16,286 bases of DNA from Monoraphidium neglectum (lineage: Eukaryota; Chlorophyta; Chlorophyceae; Sphaeropleales; Selenastraceae): assembly GCF_000611645.1 (NCBI RefSeq), contig NW_014013272.1, forward strand, positions 14,015 through 30,300. Reading direction: 5' to 3'. The notes under the pieces are model-generated. The model was not told where the DNA came from and made no database searches. It saw only the letters and a program-made list of their open reading frames with translations. Positions 1-9,154 of this stretch are shown in pieces. Every line of letters begins with the position of its first letter. The stretch's first letter is position 1. Made by a program: the position numbers and the translations under genes.

Positions 1-115
1 GTGTGGGGGGGGGGGGGCAGCACGGCCGCCAGGGCTGCCCAGACCCGCAGCGGATGCTGGCTAAGGCTGCGCGCTCAATGAGGCCCCCAAAACAACAGAT
101 TCACGAAAGTTACTT

Positions 116-230
116 GCACACTCAACACACGGGCATGCGTGCGCACACACACGCACACACCACAACACTTGCCCGGACACACTCTGTTGCCGTCACCCAC
201 GCGCTCACACGTGCACACACCCAACCCCTC
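116..230. repeat. Imperfect CA-dinucleotide repeat in the last visible Nup54 intron
   Basis: A degenerate run of CA/CACG units fills most of the sequence between the exon ending at 240 and the left edge. On the minus (gene) strand it reads GT/TG, so it supplies many GT dinucleotides downstream of the true donor at 239-238. It is typical intron microsatellite sequence and carries no coding signal. Confidence 0.75.
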
Positions 231-239
231 CAGCCCCAC

Positions 240-2937
240 CTGCGCAGCACCTCCTGCAGCCGCTGCAGCGCGTCCGCGTGGTCCTTCAGCACCGCAAACA
301 GCTGACCCATGCTGGCCTCGTCCAACGCCTGGCTGCCGCCGCCGTCCCCGCCGCCGCCGCCGCCGCCGCCGTTGACCGCGCCGCCCGACGCCCTCAGGCG
401 CACCGCCGCCGCCACCACGTCCGCGCGGCGCTGAGGGCGGGGGCGGGGCGCACGCGCGGGTGCGGGGGTTGGTGTTCGCACGCGGAGTGGACAGTGCTTG
501 CGGCTGGGAAGGCTTGATATGCGGCGGCCGCCCCGTCGCTGCATTCATGTTCGCAGCGCAGATCTCGCAGCATTGTGCACACCAGGGTTCTGCAACCTCG
601 CCGTGGGTGACACGCTGCCTCTTGACCCGAACATGAACGGATGAATAGCCTGCGGCCCCACAACAGCTGACATCCTCAACAGCAAACGGATTGGGGGCAG
701 GCGGCCCCACCTGCAGCCCGCCTGCCGCCGCGAGTGACAGCTCCCCCTCCACCCCGTCCATCGTCCGCGCGATCGCCGCCTCCCGCTCCCGCGAGACATC
801 GCCCCTGCGGCGTGGCGGCAGCCATGACAGGGGCGGCGGGACGGGCGCCGTCGGCGCGCCGCGCCGCGAACGCACGCGTGGCAGCCAACCGCACCGAACT
901 GGACGCGGCGGCGGCTCGACGGCAGCAGGCACGCGGCGCCGCCGAGCACACAGCCTCCCGTGACGCAGCTTCCCTGCAGCTGCAGATCGCCGCAAACAAG
1001 TATGCGGCCGCTGGCAGGTGGGCGGCCTTACCTGTCAGCCCGCCCCTGTCAGCCCGCCCCTGTCAGCCTGCCCCCACCTGACGCCCATGTACATCGCCAG
1101 CCGCCCCTCGAGCCCGTCCACGCTGCGCGCTATGCTCAGCAGCCGCTGAGTCAGCGCGGTGTGGCGCTCCTGTGGGGGACATGGGTGGGCGGGCAAGAGG
1201 AGGTCAGATATGCGGGGGCTGGGCAGGGAGAGAGCGCTGATGAACGAAGGGGCACCTCTTCTGGAAACGCGCCGAGCTTGCTGCCTGTGCGCCGCCACTG
1301 CAGCCCGCTCGCTCGCACGCCGTGAAGCAGCCGCTCCCGTCCACGATAGGACTCTTGCCCGGCCCCTACTGGACGCGCCCCGGCGGCCCGGTGCCCGGCC
1401 CGACCCGCTTCCGCGGCGCGGGGCGCACACAGACGGCCTCCGCTGTCACCATGAGGGAGCGCACGCGGCCCCCGATGTCTGTCTCCTGCCGCCGCGCCAG
1501 CTTGTGGGCCAGGTCCCGCAGCTCAGACAGCTGGGGGAGTGCGGTGCGGTGAGATTTGTTTGGACGATGGGTGCATGAATAAAGAAGGGCCGGGCGCAGC
1601 TCTGGAGGCGCCCGCAGGCAAGGAGTGCCGGCGGCAAGGCGGGGGTTGTGTGGGGATGTTGCAAGGAGCGGATGTGGGCGGCAGTGGAATGGAGGCAAAG
1701 CTGCTGATCACTCAACCTCCCTCCATGCGCGTGAACCCACACACATAAATGCACGCACTCGCGCACGCGCCCGCCTTCCAACGCGCACTTCCAGACAAAA
1801 CATGCATGCAGGCGCTCACGCATGTGGGTCAAGCCGCACACGCACGCCCCGCACGCACGCGCCCCGCATGCGCGCACGCCCCGGCCCGCCGGCCTCTCAC
1901 CCGCTGCTTGTTCTCGTCCATCGTGGCCGCCTGCACCTGCGCGCGTTTCAGCAGGTCACCAAACCCACTGGCCAGCGTTGGCCACAGCCTGCGGGGCGCC
2001 AGGGCGCGGGGCAAGGGGGAGAGGAAGATGGCCCAGCGGGTGCGTCGGGCTCCGAGCTTGTGCAGCACCACATTCGTTGGGGCACAACATAGCGGCAGCT
2101 GCGATGACCGCGATGATACGAGGGACATCACGCGAGACTGCTACAGTCCCGTGCCATGCCGACCATGCCCCCGCTGAACGCCCGCACGCACCCCTCCGGG
2201 TTGTCCTCCCCGCCCGCCTCCTTGATGGCCTGCTTCCAGCTCAGTTCGTCCACGCCCTGCGGCCGCACCCGCTGCTCCGGCCGAACCACGTTCAAGAAGA
2301 GGTGGCTGAACTTGAAGCTGCTGTGGCCGGGACTGTAGCAGTTTGCGATCTCCTGCAGCTCCCGCGCGGCGTCCGCGCCGCCGGCGGCGCCGGCAGCGCC
2401 GGCGGCGCCGCTCGAGAGCGCGACGGGCGCAAACTGGGCGGCCGCGGGCTGCTGCTGCGGCGCGGCCGCCGCCGCGGCGCCGAAGATGCTCGCGGCAGCG
2501 CCGGTCTGGGTGGGGGGCTGGCCGAAGATTCCGAGGGATGGTCCGGCTTGGGTGAGCGCCGTGGTGGGGGTGCCGAAGAGGGAGCCGCCGAAAGGCGAGC
2601 TGGTCGCAGCTGGCGCCCCAAAGCCGCCGCTCGCGCCGAAGGCGGGCGCCGAGCCGCCAAACAGGCTGCCGCCGGCGGACGACGCCGCAGGCGCGCCAAA
2701 CGCAGGCGTCGAGGCGCCGCCGAAGCTGAAGCCGCCGCTGCTGGCTGCGGGGGCGCCAAATGCGGGCGCAGCGCCGCCGCCGAAGCTGAACCCGCCGCTG
2801 CTCGCCGCCGGCGCGCCGAAGGCGGGTGTGCTGCTGGGCGCGCCAAACGCGGGTGTGCTGCCTGCCTGCGTATGTTGTATCATTGGTGCCGCGGAGTAGG
2901 AGGGAGTGCAGATAACGGGTGCGACACTTGCCGCCAT
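240..2937 (-). CDS. NUP54: Nucleoporin Nup54, FG-repeat channel nucleoporin, 3' end beyond left edge
   Basis: Central-channel nucleoporin of the nuclear pore, normally in a complex with Nup62 and Nup58. Minus-strand exons read as 2937-2192, 1988-1901, 1530-1450, 1169-1078, 804-711 and 430-240; every junction is GT-AG and the phases agree. About 430 residues are present. Residues about 30-155 carry 13 FG motifs (AFGAP, FSFGG, SLFGG, GIFGQ), the disordered transport barrier. From residue 193 the Nup54 core begins (ELQEIANCYSPGHSSFKFSH), then LFLNVVRPEQRV, NPEGLWPTLASGFGDLLKR across the first junction, and coiled-coil segments ending in GQLFAVLKDHADALQRLQEV. An eight-Gly run lies before that last helix. 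The final exon, usually beginning Arg-Asp, is not convincing in 1-67; the C-rich tract at the edge (minus strand) suggests its acceptor lies just outside. The start is the first ATG of the FG exon. The family call is firm by pattern; exon edges are inferred. Confidence 0.88.
332..373. repeat. CCG triplet repeat encoding a poly-Gly tract in Nup54
   Basis: A run of CCG units in the plus strand is read on the minus strand as GGC codons, giving a Gly-rich stretch with eight consecutive Gly, then Asp and three more Gly. It lies inside the last visible Nup54 exon, between the segment RADVVAAAVRLRASGG and the conserved helix starting LDEASMGQL. Frame is kept on both sides, so it is a coding triplet expansion rather than an intron. 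Confidence 0.8.
1031..1072. repeat. Three tandem copies of a 14-bp unit in a Nup54 intron
   Basis: The unit CCTGTCAGCCCGCC is repeated three times head to tail (1031-1044, 1045-1058, 1059-1072), with a single mismatch in the third copy. It lies just inside the intron that follows the exon ending at 1078. On the gene strand each copy contains CTGACAG, which resembles a branch point (CTGAC) running into an AG acceptor. Confidence 0.85.
1725..1885. repeat. CA/GCAC-rich low-complexity tract in a Nup54 intron
   Basis: Imperfect repeats of CACA, GCAC and CGCA fill much of the intron between the Nup54 exons 1988-1901 and 1530-1450. Like the tract at 116-230 it is purely intronic and reads GT-rich on the gene strand. 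No function is suggested by the sequence. Confidence 0.6.
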
Positions 2938-4170
2938 CAGCTTCGGCGGCGCTCACTACTCAACTACAGCACAAGGGTGGCACCATCAAGGCAACCCGGC
3001 TTCTGCTGCTGCACGTGTCATACCGGCTCAGGATTGTTGATTTGTATACACGCAAAATCATACCTGGCCAAAGCTGAAAGCAGCCATGTTGGCTGCTCCC
3101 CTGTAACACTTGCTCGATCAGCAGATCACTGGCGCCAAGCCTGCGCAAACCAGCTGCTAATCAAGATGACTGATAAACAGCGGATCGCACGACGTGGCTA
3201 TCCTCGACAATCTGATGATGCAAGGAGTTGAACAACTGATCTGATACGATGGGTGCAGTATCCGTATCCTCATAAATATCGAACACCATGCCACAGTTTA
3301 TCGTACGGTGCCGTATCTGACAGGGTGCATTGAGGCAAATGGCATGCTCCAAGCCAACAGCAGTGTGCCGGTGGTTTCAGCAGCCAAAACCCAAGGTTCC
3401 CCCCTTCTTAAGGGAACTGCGCCCAGGTTGCCACTTGTTGCACCTAGGCAGGCGCACGCGTGCGGCGGGCTGGGCGTATCAAAGTGGGCGAGGCCAGACG
3501 AATAGATCGATGACACACGCAGCTCTCTCTCAGGTGCTCACCACCATACGTGCCAAGGGTGACCGGGCAGGTGAGAGTGTGAGAGCGTCGCAAGGGGATC
3601 TCCATTGAGTACAACGTACATCAACTGGGTGACTGAAGCGCATTCATCATGTAATTTGCCGCCGCAACGGCACAGTGGCTTGGACTAGTGTAATCGCGTC
3701 ATGTGCTGCTTGCCATGCCGCCGCTTTGCGACGCCGTGCGTCTCGCGGTCACGCGTGCTGCGGCATGCGCCGCATTTATTCTGCGCACATTGCGTGTCAA
3801 CTGGGTCATACTATGCGCGTGAACCACACTCGTCTGCCAGCCCGAAAAGCGCCAGTTTACGTTTTGGAGCGCCGCCCCTGGCCCGCGCGCTGTGGGGCGG
3901 CCGCGTGTGTCATGGTTTGATCTAGTGAGGCAAAACTGTGCTGCCATAGGTCTTGACGCCCCCGTTCGCCAAGACGACCGCTGCCCTAATCGCCCTGCGT
4001 GGAAGAAGGCTTGCTTCGATCTCCTGCCAAGGAGGCGCACGCCCCTGTTGCTAATTCCCGAATTGGCCGCACCCACTTTGTCCTCTGGCCTTTACAGTTA
4101 GAGGCGTTACCCCTTTGGAGAGCCAGGGTTTCTCCCCTCGCTGCTGGAAAAGTGTGATGTAATGTAACGT
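2938..4170. other. Spacer upstream of Nup54, no convincing gene
   Basis: This stretch has roughly even base composition, unlike the GC-rich exons. Next to Nup54 it should contain that gene's promoter. A CACGTG E-box/G-box-type palindrome lies at 3012-3017 and a TGTATACA palindrome at 3043-3050, but neither is at a decisive position and no TATAAA is evident on the minus strand. A hairpin with GTTCCC/GGGAAC arms lies at 3396-3417. A plus-strand reading frame from about 3892 to a stop at 4101 (protein-like, with WFDLVRQNCAAIGLDAP and WKKACFDLLPRR) is followed by tandem TGTAA signals and could be a last exon. I found no upstream exon to join to it. Confidence 0.5.
4158..4167 (+). promoter_or_regulatory. 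Tandem TGTAA motif, possible poly(A) signal
   Basis: Two TGTAA pentamers stand back to back. TGTAA is the usual polyadenylation signal of green algae, so this could mark the end of a plus-strand transcript. The only candidate upstream is the open frame ending at 4101, 56 nt earlier. Single TGTAA motifs are expected by chance about once per kilobase, so the doubled copy is suggestive only. Confidence 0.3.
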
Positions 4171-5070
4171 AATTCAATGTTTGCGCGTACCGCATGTCGG
4201 CGTTTGCTACCGCCCCGTGACAACACTGTGGCACAAGTGGACACAGGTCGACAGCAGAGGGTGCAGGGCTCTTCGGGTATGGAGAGCAGGCTGGTTGAAT
4301 TACATGCGTTACCCCTAGCCTTCATTAGAGTCATGTGGTTAACCATCACTGCGATTTGTCAAGCAGGCGGTGTTTTGCATGAGTTAGCGCGACTTCGTGC
4401 ACCTAGTGGTGCCGACTTAACGCCTGGCCAGGCACGCAGGTGGATGTGGCAGCACCCTGCAAAAATTTTGATAAATCTACAGCTTCCTCCTGTTCGCCGC
4501 AGCTACCGCCATGGATAACTTGTCACTAGGTGGGCAGATTGACTCATCATTGACCCAGACATCGCCTGTGTCAGATCGACCTCATCATACTTCATGTTTG
4601 CTTTTGAAAAATCCGTTGAGGTATTGCTTCTGCGTACTTACTGAACGCTGCGTGCCCGAACAATGTTATGAAAACAGCACTTGCGCACGGTGCATCCCAT
4701 CGAAACCGGGAGAAACGGGCATTGCTTGACAGAAATTAGCAGATATATTCGTGCATTTAACAGCGGCGGCCTTGCCCACGTCATGGCGTGCATGGCATGC
4801 GTGTTCAGGGCATTGTTGTGGGTGCAGCCCTCCAGGCGAAGGTGCGTTGCATATGTAATTCGAAGGGACTAACATCCATTGGATAGAGCAGCGAGGCGCA
4901 CAACGCGGCATCCGGGCGCAGTTGCATGTGTACCTGCCGCCAAGCGGGGGGCTGCTTCCTGCTTGTGCTGCATGTGCCGCAGAGCACTGCGACTGTTGGC
5001 AAAAAAAGCATTGCCAGAGATTCACGTTGTGATCCATGCCTGCACAATCGCCCCGAACAGGCCACAGCGC
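4171..5070. other. Spacer with no convincing gene
   Basis: Moderate-GC sequence leading into the tandem repeat. A plus-strand ORF beginning with ATG at 4177 and ending at 4518 has 113 codons, but it shows no recognisable motif, no promoter and no coding-like base bias. Overlapping open frames exist on the other strand. Nothing else stands out except the sharp change to GC-rich sequence near 5060. Confidence 0.45.
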
Positions 5071-6622
5071 CGGGGGCGGCGGGCTGCGCGGCGCCCGCTT
5101 GGGGGAGCGGGCAGCCAGTGCGCGCCTGCCGCCCCCGGCGCGCTCGGTGCAAGGGCGCTGCAAGGGGCCGGTCTATTTCCGCAGCGGCGCGTGCGCGTGC
5201 ATGCTGGGCCGGCCCCAAGCGGTGGCGTCCCCCTGGTGAACTGCTCCCGGGTTCGCCCGGTTTGCGGGAAGGTGGAGGGGGGAGAGTGCTGCTTGACGGC
5301 TGCCTCGCTCCACCCTTTTGCCGGGGCCCACGCCAGCCGAGGCGGCCTCGCCGCTGCCGCTGCCCCGGCGCGGCGCGGCGCGGCCGCCAAAGTGGCGTGG
5401 ACCGTGCTCATCATTACCCCTCGTGGCGGCGGCGGCGACGATGCCCCAGGGCAGGCGCCGTCAAAGCCAGTGTGGCGTCCTGGGCCCGAGGCCTGCAGGT
5501 GGGTGGGCAACCAAGGGAGGGGGTCGGGCGAGGGCAGGGGGCGCTGGCGGGTGGGCGCGGCCGGCTGCTGGGCGCCGGGAAGGCGCAGGGTCGGGGTCAT
5601 TGGTGCGCGGTGCGCGGGCTCGACGCTCGCAGCTGGGGCCGTCCTACCCCCTGCAGTGGAGCCGGGCATCTGCGGCCGACACACACGCGCCGGCCGCTGC
5701 ACCCCGCAGGCTGCCGGCGGCGGCCGGGGGCGGCGGGCTGCGCGGCGCCCGCTTGGGGGAGCGGGCAGCCAGGCGCGCCTGCCGCCCCCGGCGCGCTCGG
5801 TGCAAGGGCGCTGCAGGGACCGGTCTATTTCCGCAGCGGCGCGTGCGCGTGCATGCTGGGCCGGCCCCAGGCGGTGGCGTCCCCCTGGTGAACTGCTCCC
5901 GGGTTCGCCCGGTTTGCGGGAAGGTGGAGAGCTTGAGAGTGCTTCGGCTGCCGCGCTCCACCCTTTTGCCGGGGCCCACGCCAGCCGAGGCGGCCTCGCC
6001 GCTGCCGCTGCCCCGGCGCGGCGCGGCGCGGCCGCCAAAGTGGCGTGGACCGTGCTCATCATTACCCCTCGTGGCGGCGGCGGCGACGATGCCCCAGGGC
6101 AGGCGCCGTCAAAGCCAGTGTGGCGTCCTGGGCCCGAGGCCTGCAGGTGGGTGGGCGACCAAGGGAGGGGGTCGGGCTGTGGGCGGGGCGCTGGCCGGTG
6201 GTGGCCGCGAGGGTTTAGGGGCGGGCCACCGCGCGCAGGGCCCGATGCGCAGGCTTGACATGCGTAGCCGGCCGACACACACGCGCCGGCCGCTGCACCC
6301 CGCAGGCTGCCGGCGGCGGCCGGGGGCGGCGGGCTGCGCGGCGCCCGCTTGGGGGAGCGGGCAGCCAGTGCGCGCCTGCCGCCCCCGGCGCGCTCGGTGC
6401 AAGGACGCTGCAGGGGGCCGGTCTATTTTCGGCCGGCTGCTGGGCGCCGGGAGGGTGCAGGGTCGGGGTCATTGGTGCGCGGTGCACGGGCTCGTCGCTG
6501 GCAGCTGGGGCCGTGCGACCCCTGCAATGGAGCCGGGCCTCGGCGGCCAACACGCACGCACGCGCCGGCCGCAGGCTGCCGGCGGCGGCCGGGGGCGGCA
6601 GGCTGCGTGGCGCCCGTTTGAG
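5071..6622. repeat. Modular GC-rich tandem repeat, three units plus a fragment
   Basis: Units begin with CGGGGGCGGC at 5071, 5725, 6321 and 6590, so the unit lengths are 654, 596 and 269 bp, and the last is a fragment of about 30 bp. Units 1 and 2 are nearly identical over their first 460 bp or so. Unit 3 keeps the first 107 bp, then jumps to a block beginning CGGCCGGCTGCTGGGCGCCG (6430), which matches 5558 in unit 1 but is absent from unit 2. All units end in a block rich in CCGGCCGC and CTGCCGGCGGCGGCC. Very long open frames cover this region on both strands. They follow from the GC content, and the 596-bp unit is not a multiple of three, so no frame is kept across units. I treat it as non-coding. 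Confidence 0.9.
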
Positions 6623-6816
6623 CACGCCAGTTCTACGAAAGCAAGTGATCAGCCACATACTCATTCTGCTGAGAAGATGCTGACTGCCGCAAACTTTGCA
6701 TGTATGCCATGTGTGAAGAGTGTGCCCTTCCAAAGCAAACGCCTGTAAGGACGAGATTTTTTGACTTAAATAACATGCTGGCCAATAATTAGTGAAGAGC
6801 ACGAACGTCGCCGACG

Positions 6817-6860
6817 GCAGCAGCAGCGAGCCGCAGCAGCCGCAGCAGCCGCAGCAGCTG
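6817..6860. repeat. CAG/CCG-type trinucleotide repeat
   Basis: Interrupted CAG units with GCCG spacers (CAGCAGCAGCAGCGAGCCG, then CAGCAGCCG repeated). Read on the plus strand it would give Gln/Pro or Ser/Ala runs, but no gene can be supported around it. Confidence 0.8.
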
Positions 6861-7072
6861 GGTGGCGCAGCGTGCCTGGGCGCTCCCAGGCGCAGACGTG
6901 TAGCACGCAGCCTGAGCATGCACCGGCGCCAGCGGACAACGCCTGTGCGTGCGTCCCAACCTAATCAGGCACCCCGCTTCCCCTGTAGGTATAAATGATC
7001 AAAACTGCCCAGGCCGTGGGCGCCCAACAGCACGGGGTACCGCAGCGGCGAGGCCGCGGCGCCGGCGTCACT

Positions 7073-7096
7073 CAGCAGCAGCAGCAGCAGCAGCAG
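7073..7096. repeat. Perfect (CAG)8 microsatellite
   Basis: Eight uninterrupted CAG units. On the minus strand it would encode a Leu run, and on the plus strand a Gln run, each in short open frames of uncertain status. Perfect trinucleotide runs of this kind are usually length-polymorphic. Confidence 0.9.
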
Positions 7097-7725
7097 CGTC
7101 GGGGCGAGCGGCGCGGCGGTGGCCCCCCGGCGCCCAGCAGCAGCGCAGGTGCGGGTGCGGGTGCAAGCGGACGGGGGCACTGCAGCGACCGCAGGGGGTA
7201 GTCACGATGCAATCAGCAGCTGCCATTCTGTGCACGCGCATGTGCGTTTGTATACGTGGGCACGCGCCTGCGGGTCCACGGCTGTGTTGTTGCTGTTTGC
7301 TTTGTGCTGATTTCAACCCTTCGACGTCTCGCGCCACATGTATCTCTGCGCGTGCACAGCCCCGCCTTACCTGCATGCGGTGCGGCCGCCTGTGCGGCCC
7401 CTTACGCCCGCAGCGCGCCCCGCCCCGCGCGCCCCGCCCGCCCCGCGCGCCACCGTCATTACCCCCTGCACACACGCATCACGCCAAGGGGCCACCATTA
7501 CGGCAAGCCTCATGTGTAATCTACAAAATCACCCACGAAGGTACCCCTGCCGGCCCAAGCAGCGGGCATCAATGCTGCGGCATGTGGCCAGGAAGCGTGG
7601 CAAGATTCCCTAATCGTTCCTTCAAGTGGCCCCTCGAGCTCCTTATCTCTCGTTAGCTTGCGACCCAGCAGGACGACACAAGTCCTCAGATAATCCTTAC
7701 CCCTCCCTTACAGCTCCTTTCAGCA

Positions 7726-7774
7726 GACCCCCCAGCTTGGGGGTCTTTATCCTTTCCTTAAGGAAAGAATAAGG
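7726..7774. repeat. Two adjacent inverted repeats (hairpins)
   Basis: The first has arms GACCCCC and GGGGGTC with a 6-nt loop (7726-7745). The second abuts it: a perfect 14-bp palindrome TTTCCTTAAGGAAA (7753-7766) that extends outward to about 7745-7774 with one mismatch and one G-T pair. Such paired GC-rich and AT-rich hairpins are common in algal organelle genomes, where they end transcripts or occur as dispersed palindromes. Here they lie in a gene-poor nuclear spacer and may be an organelle-derived insertion or the end of a small mobile element. Confidence 0.8.
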
Positions 7775-7799
7775 AAAACCCCTGTTGTTGCAGTGATAG

Positions 7800-7857
7800 C
7801 AGCAGCATCAGCAGCAGCATCAGCAGCAGCAGCAGCGACATCAGCAGCAACAGCAGC
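7800..7857. repeat. CAGCAGCAT-type trinucleotide repeat
   Basis: About nineteen trinucleotides, mostly CAG with interspersed CAT, CGA and CAA units. It lies immediately after the hairpin pair at 7726-7774. The minus-strand reading gives a Leu-rich run, a common artefact of CTG repeats. Confidence 0.85.
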
Positions 7858-8909
7858 GCCTCAGCCAGCCGCGCCACGCTGCAGTGCTGCACTACGTGCA
7901 GGTATCGCCGACCCCAGAGTTGACAGCGTGAATTGCCGGCCGGTGCAGAGCGCTTGCATGACCGCTTCCAAGTATGTAAGCATCTTACCATGCATCTGCA
8001 CAGAGGCGGTGGCGGTCCCGCCTTGTGAGCCAAAGTATGCTGCACAAACGTGGCGGTCTTGACAAACTGCATCATGATCACGCAATTCACATTGTACATA
8101 GTTGGTTTTGTATTCTCTAGAGCAGCTGCTTACATGGCTGGTGTAGATAGGACATTCGGCCCAGATTTGGCCGCATAGCCACTCCTGGACACACGCCTGT
8201 AGACAGGGTCGCTATCCAGCGGCATTGTGTCATCCTGGCTGGTGCCTTGTGCATCATGAGGCTTGCTTGTATATGTGCACAGATGACTGGTTTTCAATTG
8301 CATGTGATTTATCTGACCCGGGGCCAGCAACAGCACACCCTTAGATGCGGGCTGAGGTATCGACAAAGTGGTCACAGCTGCTACAGTATAGGGATTGTTC
8401 AGTAAATATGGTGACTAGCTGACTACTCCCCTACACTACACTTCTTTGTTCGCACAACGTGCAATGCGGGTCTGAGGCACTGCTCAGTCGTCATCCACCC
8501 TTGGGTTTTGATTGTGATGAGTGAATGGCAGCAGTAACTCGTCGTGTGTCGTCTGCCTTGGCCTGTGCCTTCTGGTGCCGCTGCTGGCGATTGGTGGTGT
8601 AGGCGGCGCTGTGGGCGACTCTTCCGTTACGCAGCTGTGACTGTGCCCTGTGGGCAGTTATTATGTCCTGGAGCGTCTCCATCGTCTCGACGACATGGAC
8701 TTTGATGGCATCGCGCAGGCAGCAATATGCATACCCTGGCAGCATTTCTGGTGCAGAGCCTCTCACCCCAGCCGGCGGCGCGTCTCTTCCACGCTTGTGC
8801 ATGAGTGTGTTGGGCGCACACCAGCCGTCCTGCGCGTGCGCAAGCTGTGCACACCGACAGCGCACAAGGCGAAATGGGCGGCTTTGCGCGAAGCTGCCCT
8901 GCACGTCGT

Positions 8910-8917
8910 TATAAATA
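8910..8917 (+). promoter_or_regulatory. TATA box, probable core promoter of the 9155 gene
   Basis: TATAAATA lies 238 nt before the ATG at 9155. With transcription starting about 30 nt downstream, the 5' leader would be roughly 210 nt, which is reasonable for an algal nuclear gene. The same TATAAAT core stands upstream of the FKBP gene at 14331. A short leader intron cannot be excluded. Confidence 0.45.
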
Positions 8918-9154
8918 AGAAAATGCATAGTAGAGCTACATTGAGTTGATTGTCAATTCATACGGTGGTACAGTACTAGTTGACGGGCAATCTGCAGTGG
9001 GCGATATTTCAGAGCCGCGATTGCATGCTCGTGCCCTCTCGTGTTCGTTCTTTCTGAGATGTGAGAAGTGCAGCGCTCGATTCACTCTTGCGCTCGGCAA
9101 AACAAGTCAATTATTTGACCTTCACTTCGCGGACGAGTTGAGCAGAACTCAGCT

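Larger units (their letters stand above)
6623..7640. other. Spacer with CAG repeats, no convincing gene
   Basis: Sequence after the tandem repeat alternates between GC-rich and mixed composition. It contains CAG-type repeats at 6817-6860 and 7073-7096. A TATAAAT at 6990-6996 overlaps an ATG at 6995 that opens a 68-codon frame made mainly of Gln, Arg and Gly from the repeats, so a normal promoter arrangement is not possible there. Open frames on both strands are short and repeat-driven. Confidence 0.45.
7641..8900. other. Spacer upstream of the unknown gene, only weak minus-strand candidates
   Basis: Includes the hairpin pair at 7726-7774 and a CAG/CAT repeat at 7800-7857. Several minus-strand frames look slightly protein-like: 8491-8928 (145 codons from an ATG at 8928, containing CLRDAIKVHVVETMETLQDI), 8130-8375 (no ATG, ending near NVLSTPAM) and a short frame from an ATG at 8099 with a good GTAAGA donor near 8002. 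I could not chain them into a gene with consistent phase. The first also overlaps a plus-strand TATA box at 8910. They may be parts of a poorly conserved gene or chance. Confidence 0.4.

Noticed and set aside
1822..3231. 469-codon plus-strand open frame
   Set aside because: It lies opposite the Nup54 FG exon and introns. Its Arg/Ala/Gly-rich product is the antisense of FG repeats.
3209..3240. CTGATGATG with a nearby CTGA, resembling C/D snoRNA boxes
   Set aside because: The C-box purine is missing, the boxes are only about 25 nt apart, and no terminal stem is present.
5240..5275. GGGTTCG-type motif in the tandem repeat, resembling a tRNA T-arm
   Set aside because: No acceptor stem, D-arm or anticodon arm is present at the right spacing. 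It is part of a palindromic GC-rich segment.
4879..6748. Very long open frames on both strands (418 to 476 codons) across the tandem repeat
   Set aside because: They overlap in several frames on both strands, follow the extreme GC content, and are not kept in frame by the 596-bp unit. No domain or start context supports them.
6990..7201. TATAAAT followed by a 68-codon Gln/Arg/Gly-rich frame
   Set aside because: The ATG lies inside the TATA motif, so it could not be transcribed from it, and the frame is mostly repeat sequence.
8491..8928. 145-codon minus-strand frame beginning at an ATG
   Set aside because: It has no recognisable motif or promoter, its start overlaps a plausible plus-strand TATA box, and neighbouring frames cannot be joined with consistent splicing. 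Left as a remark in the spacer entry.
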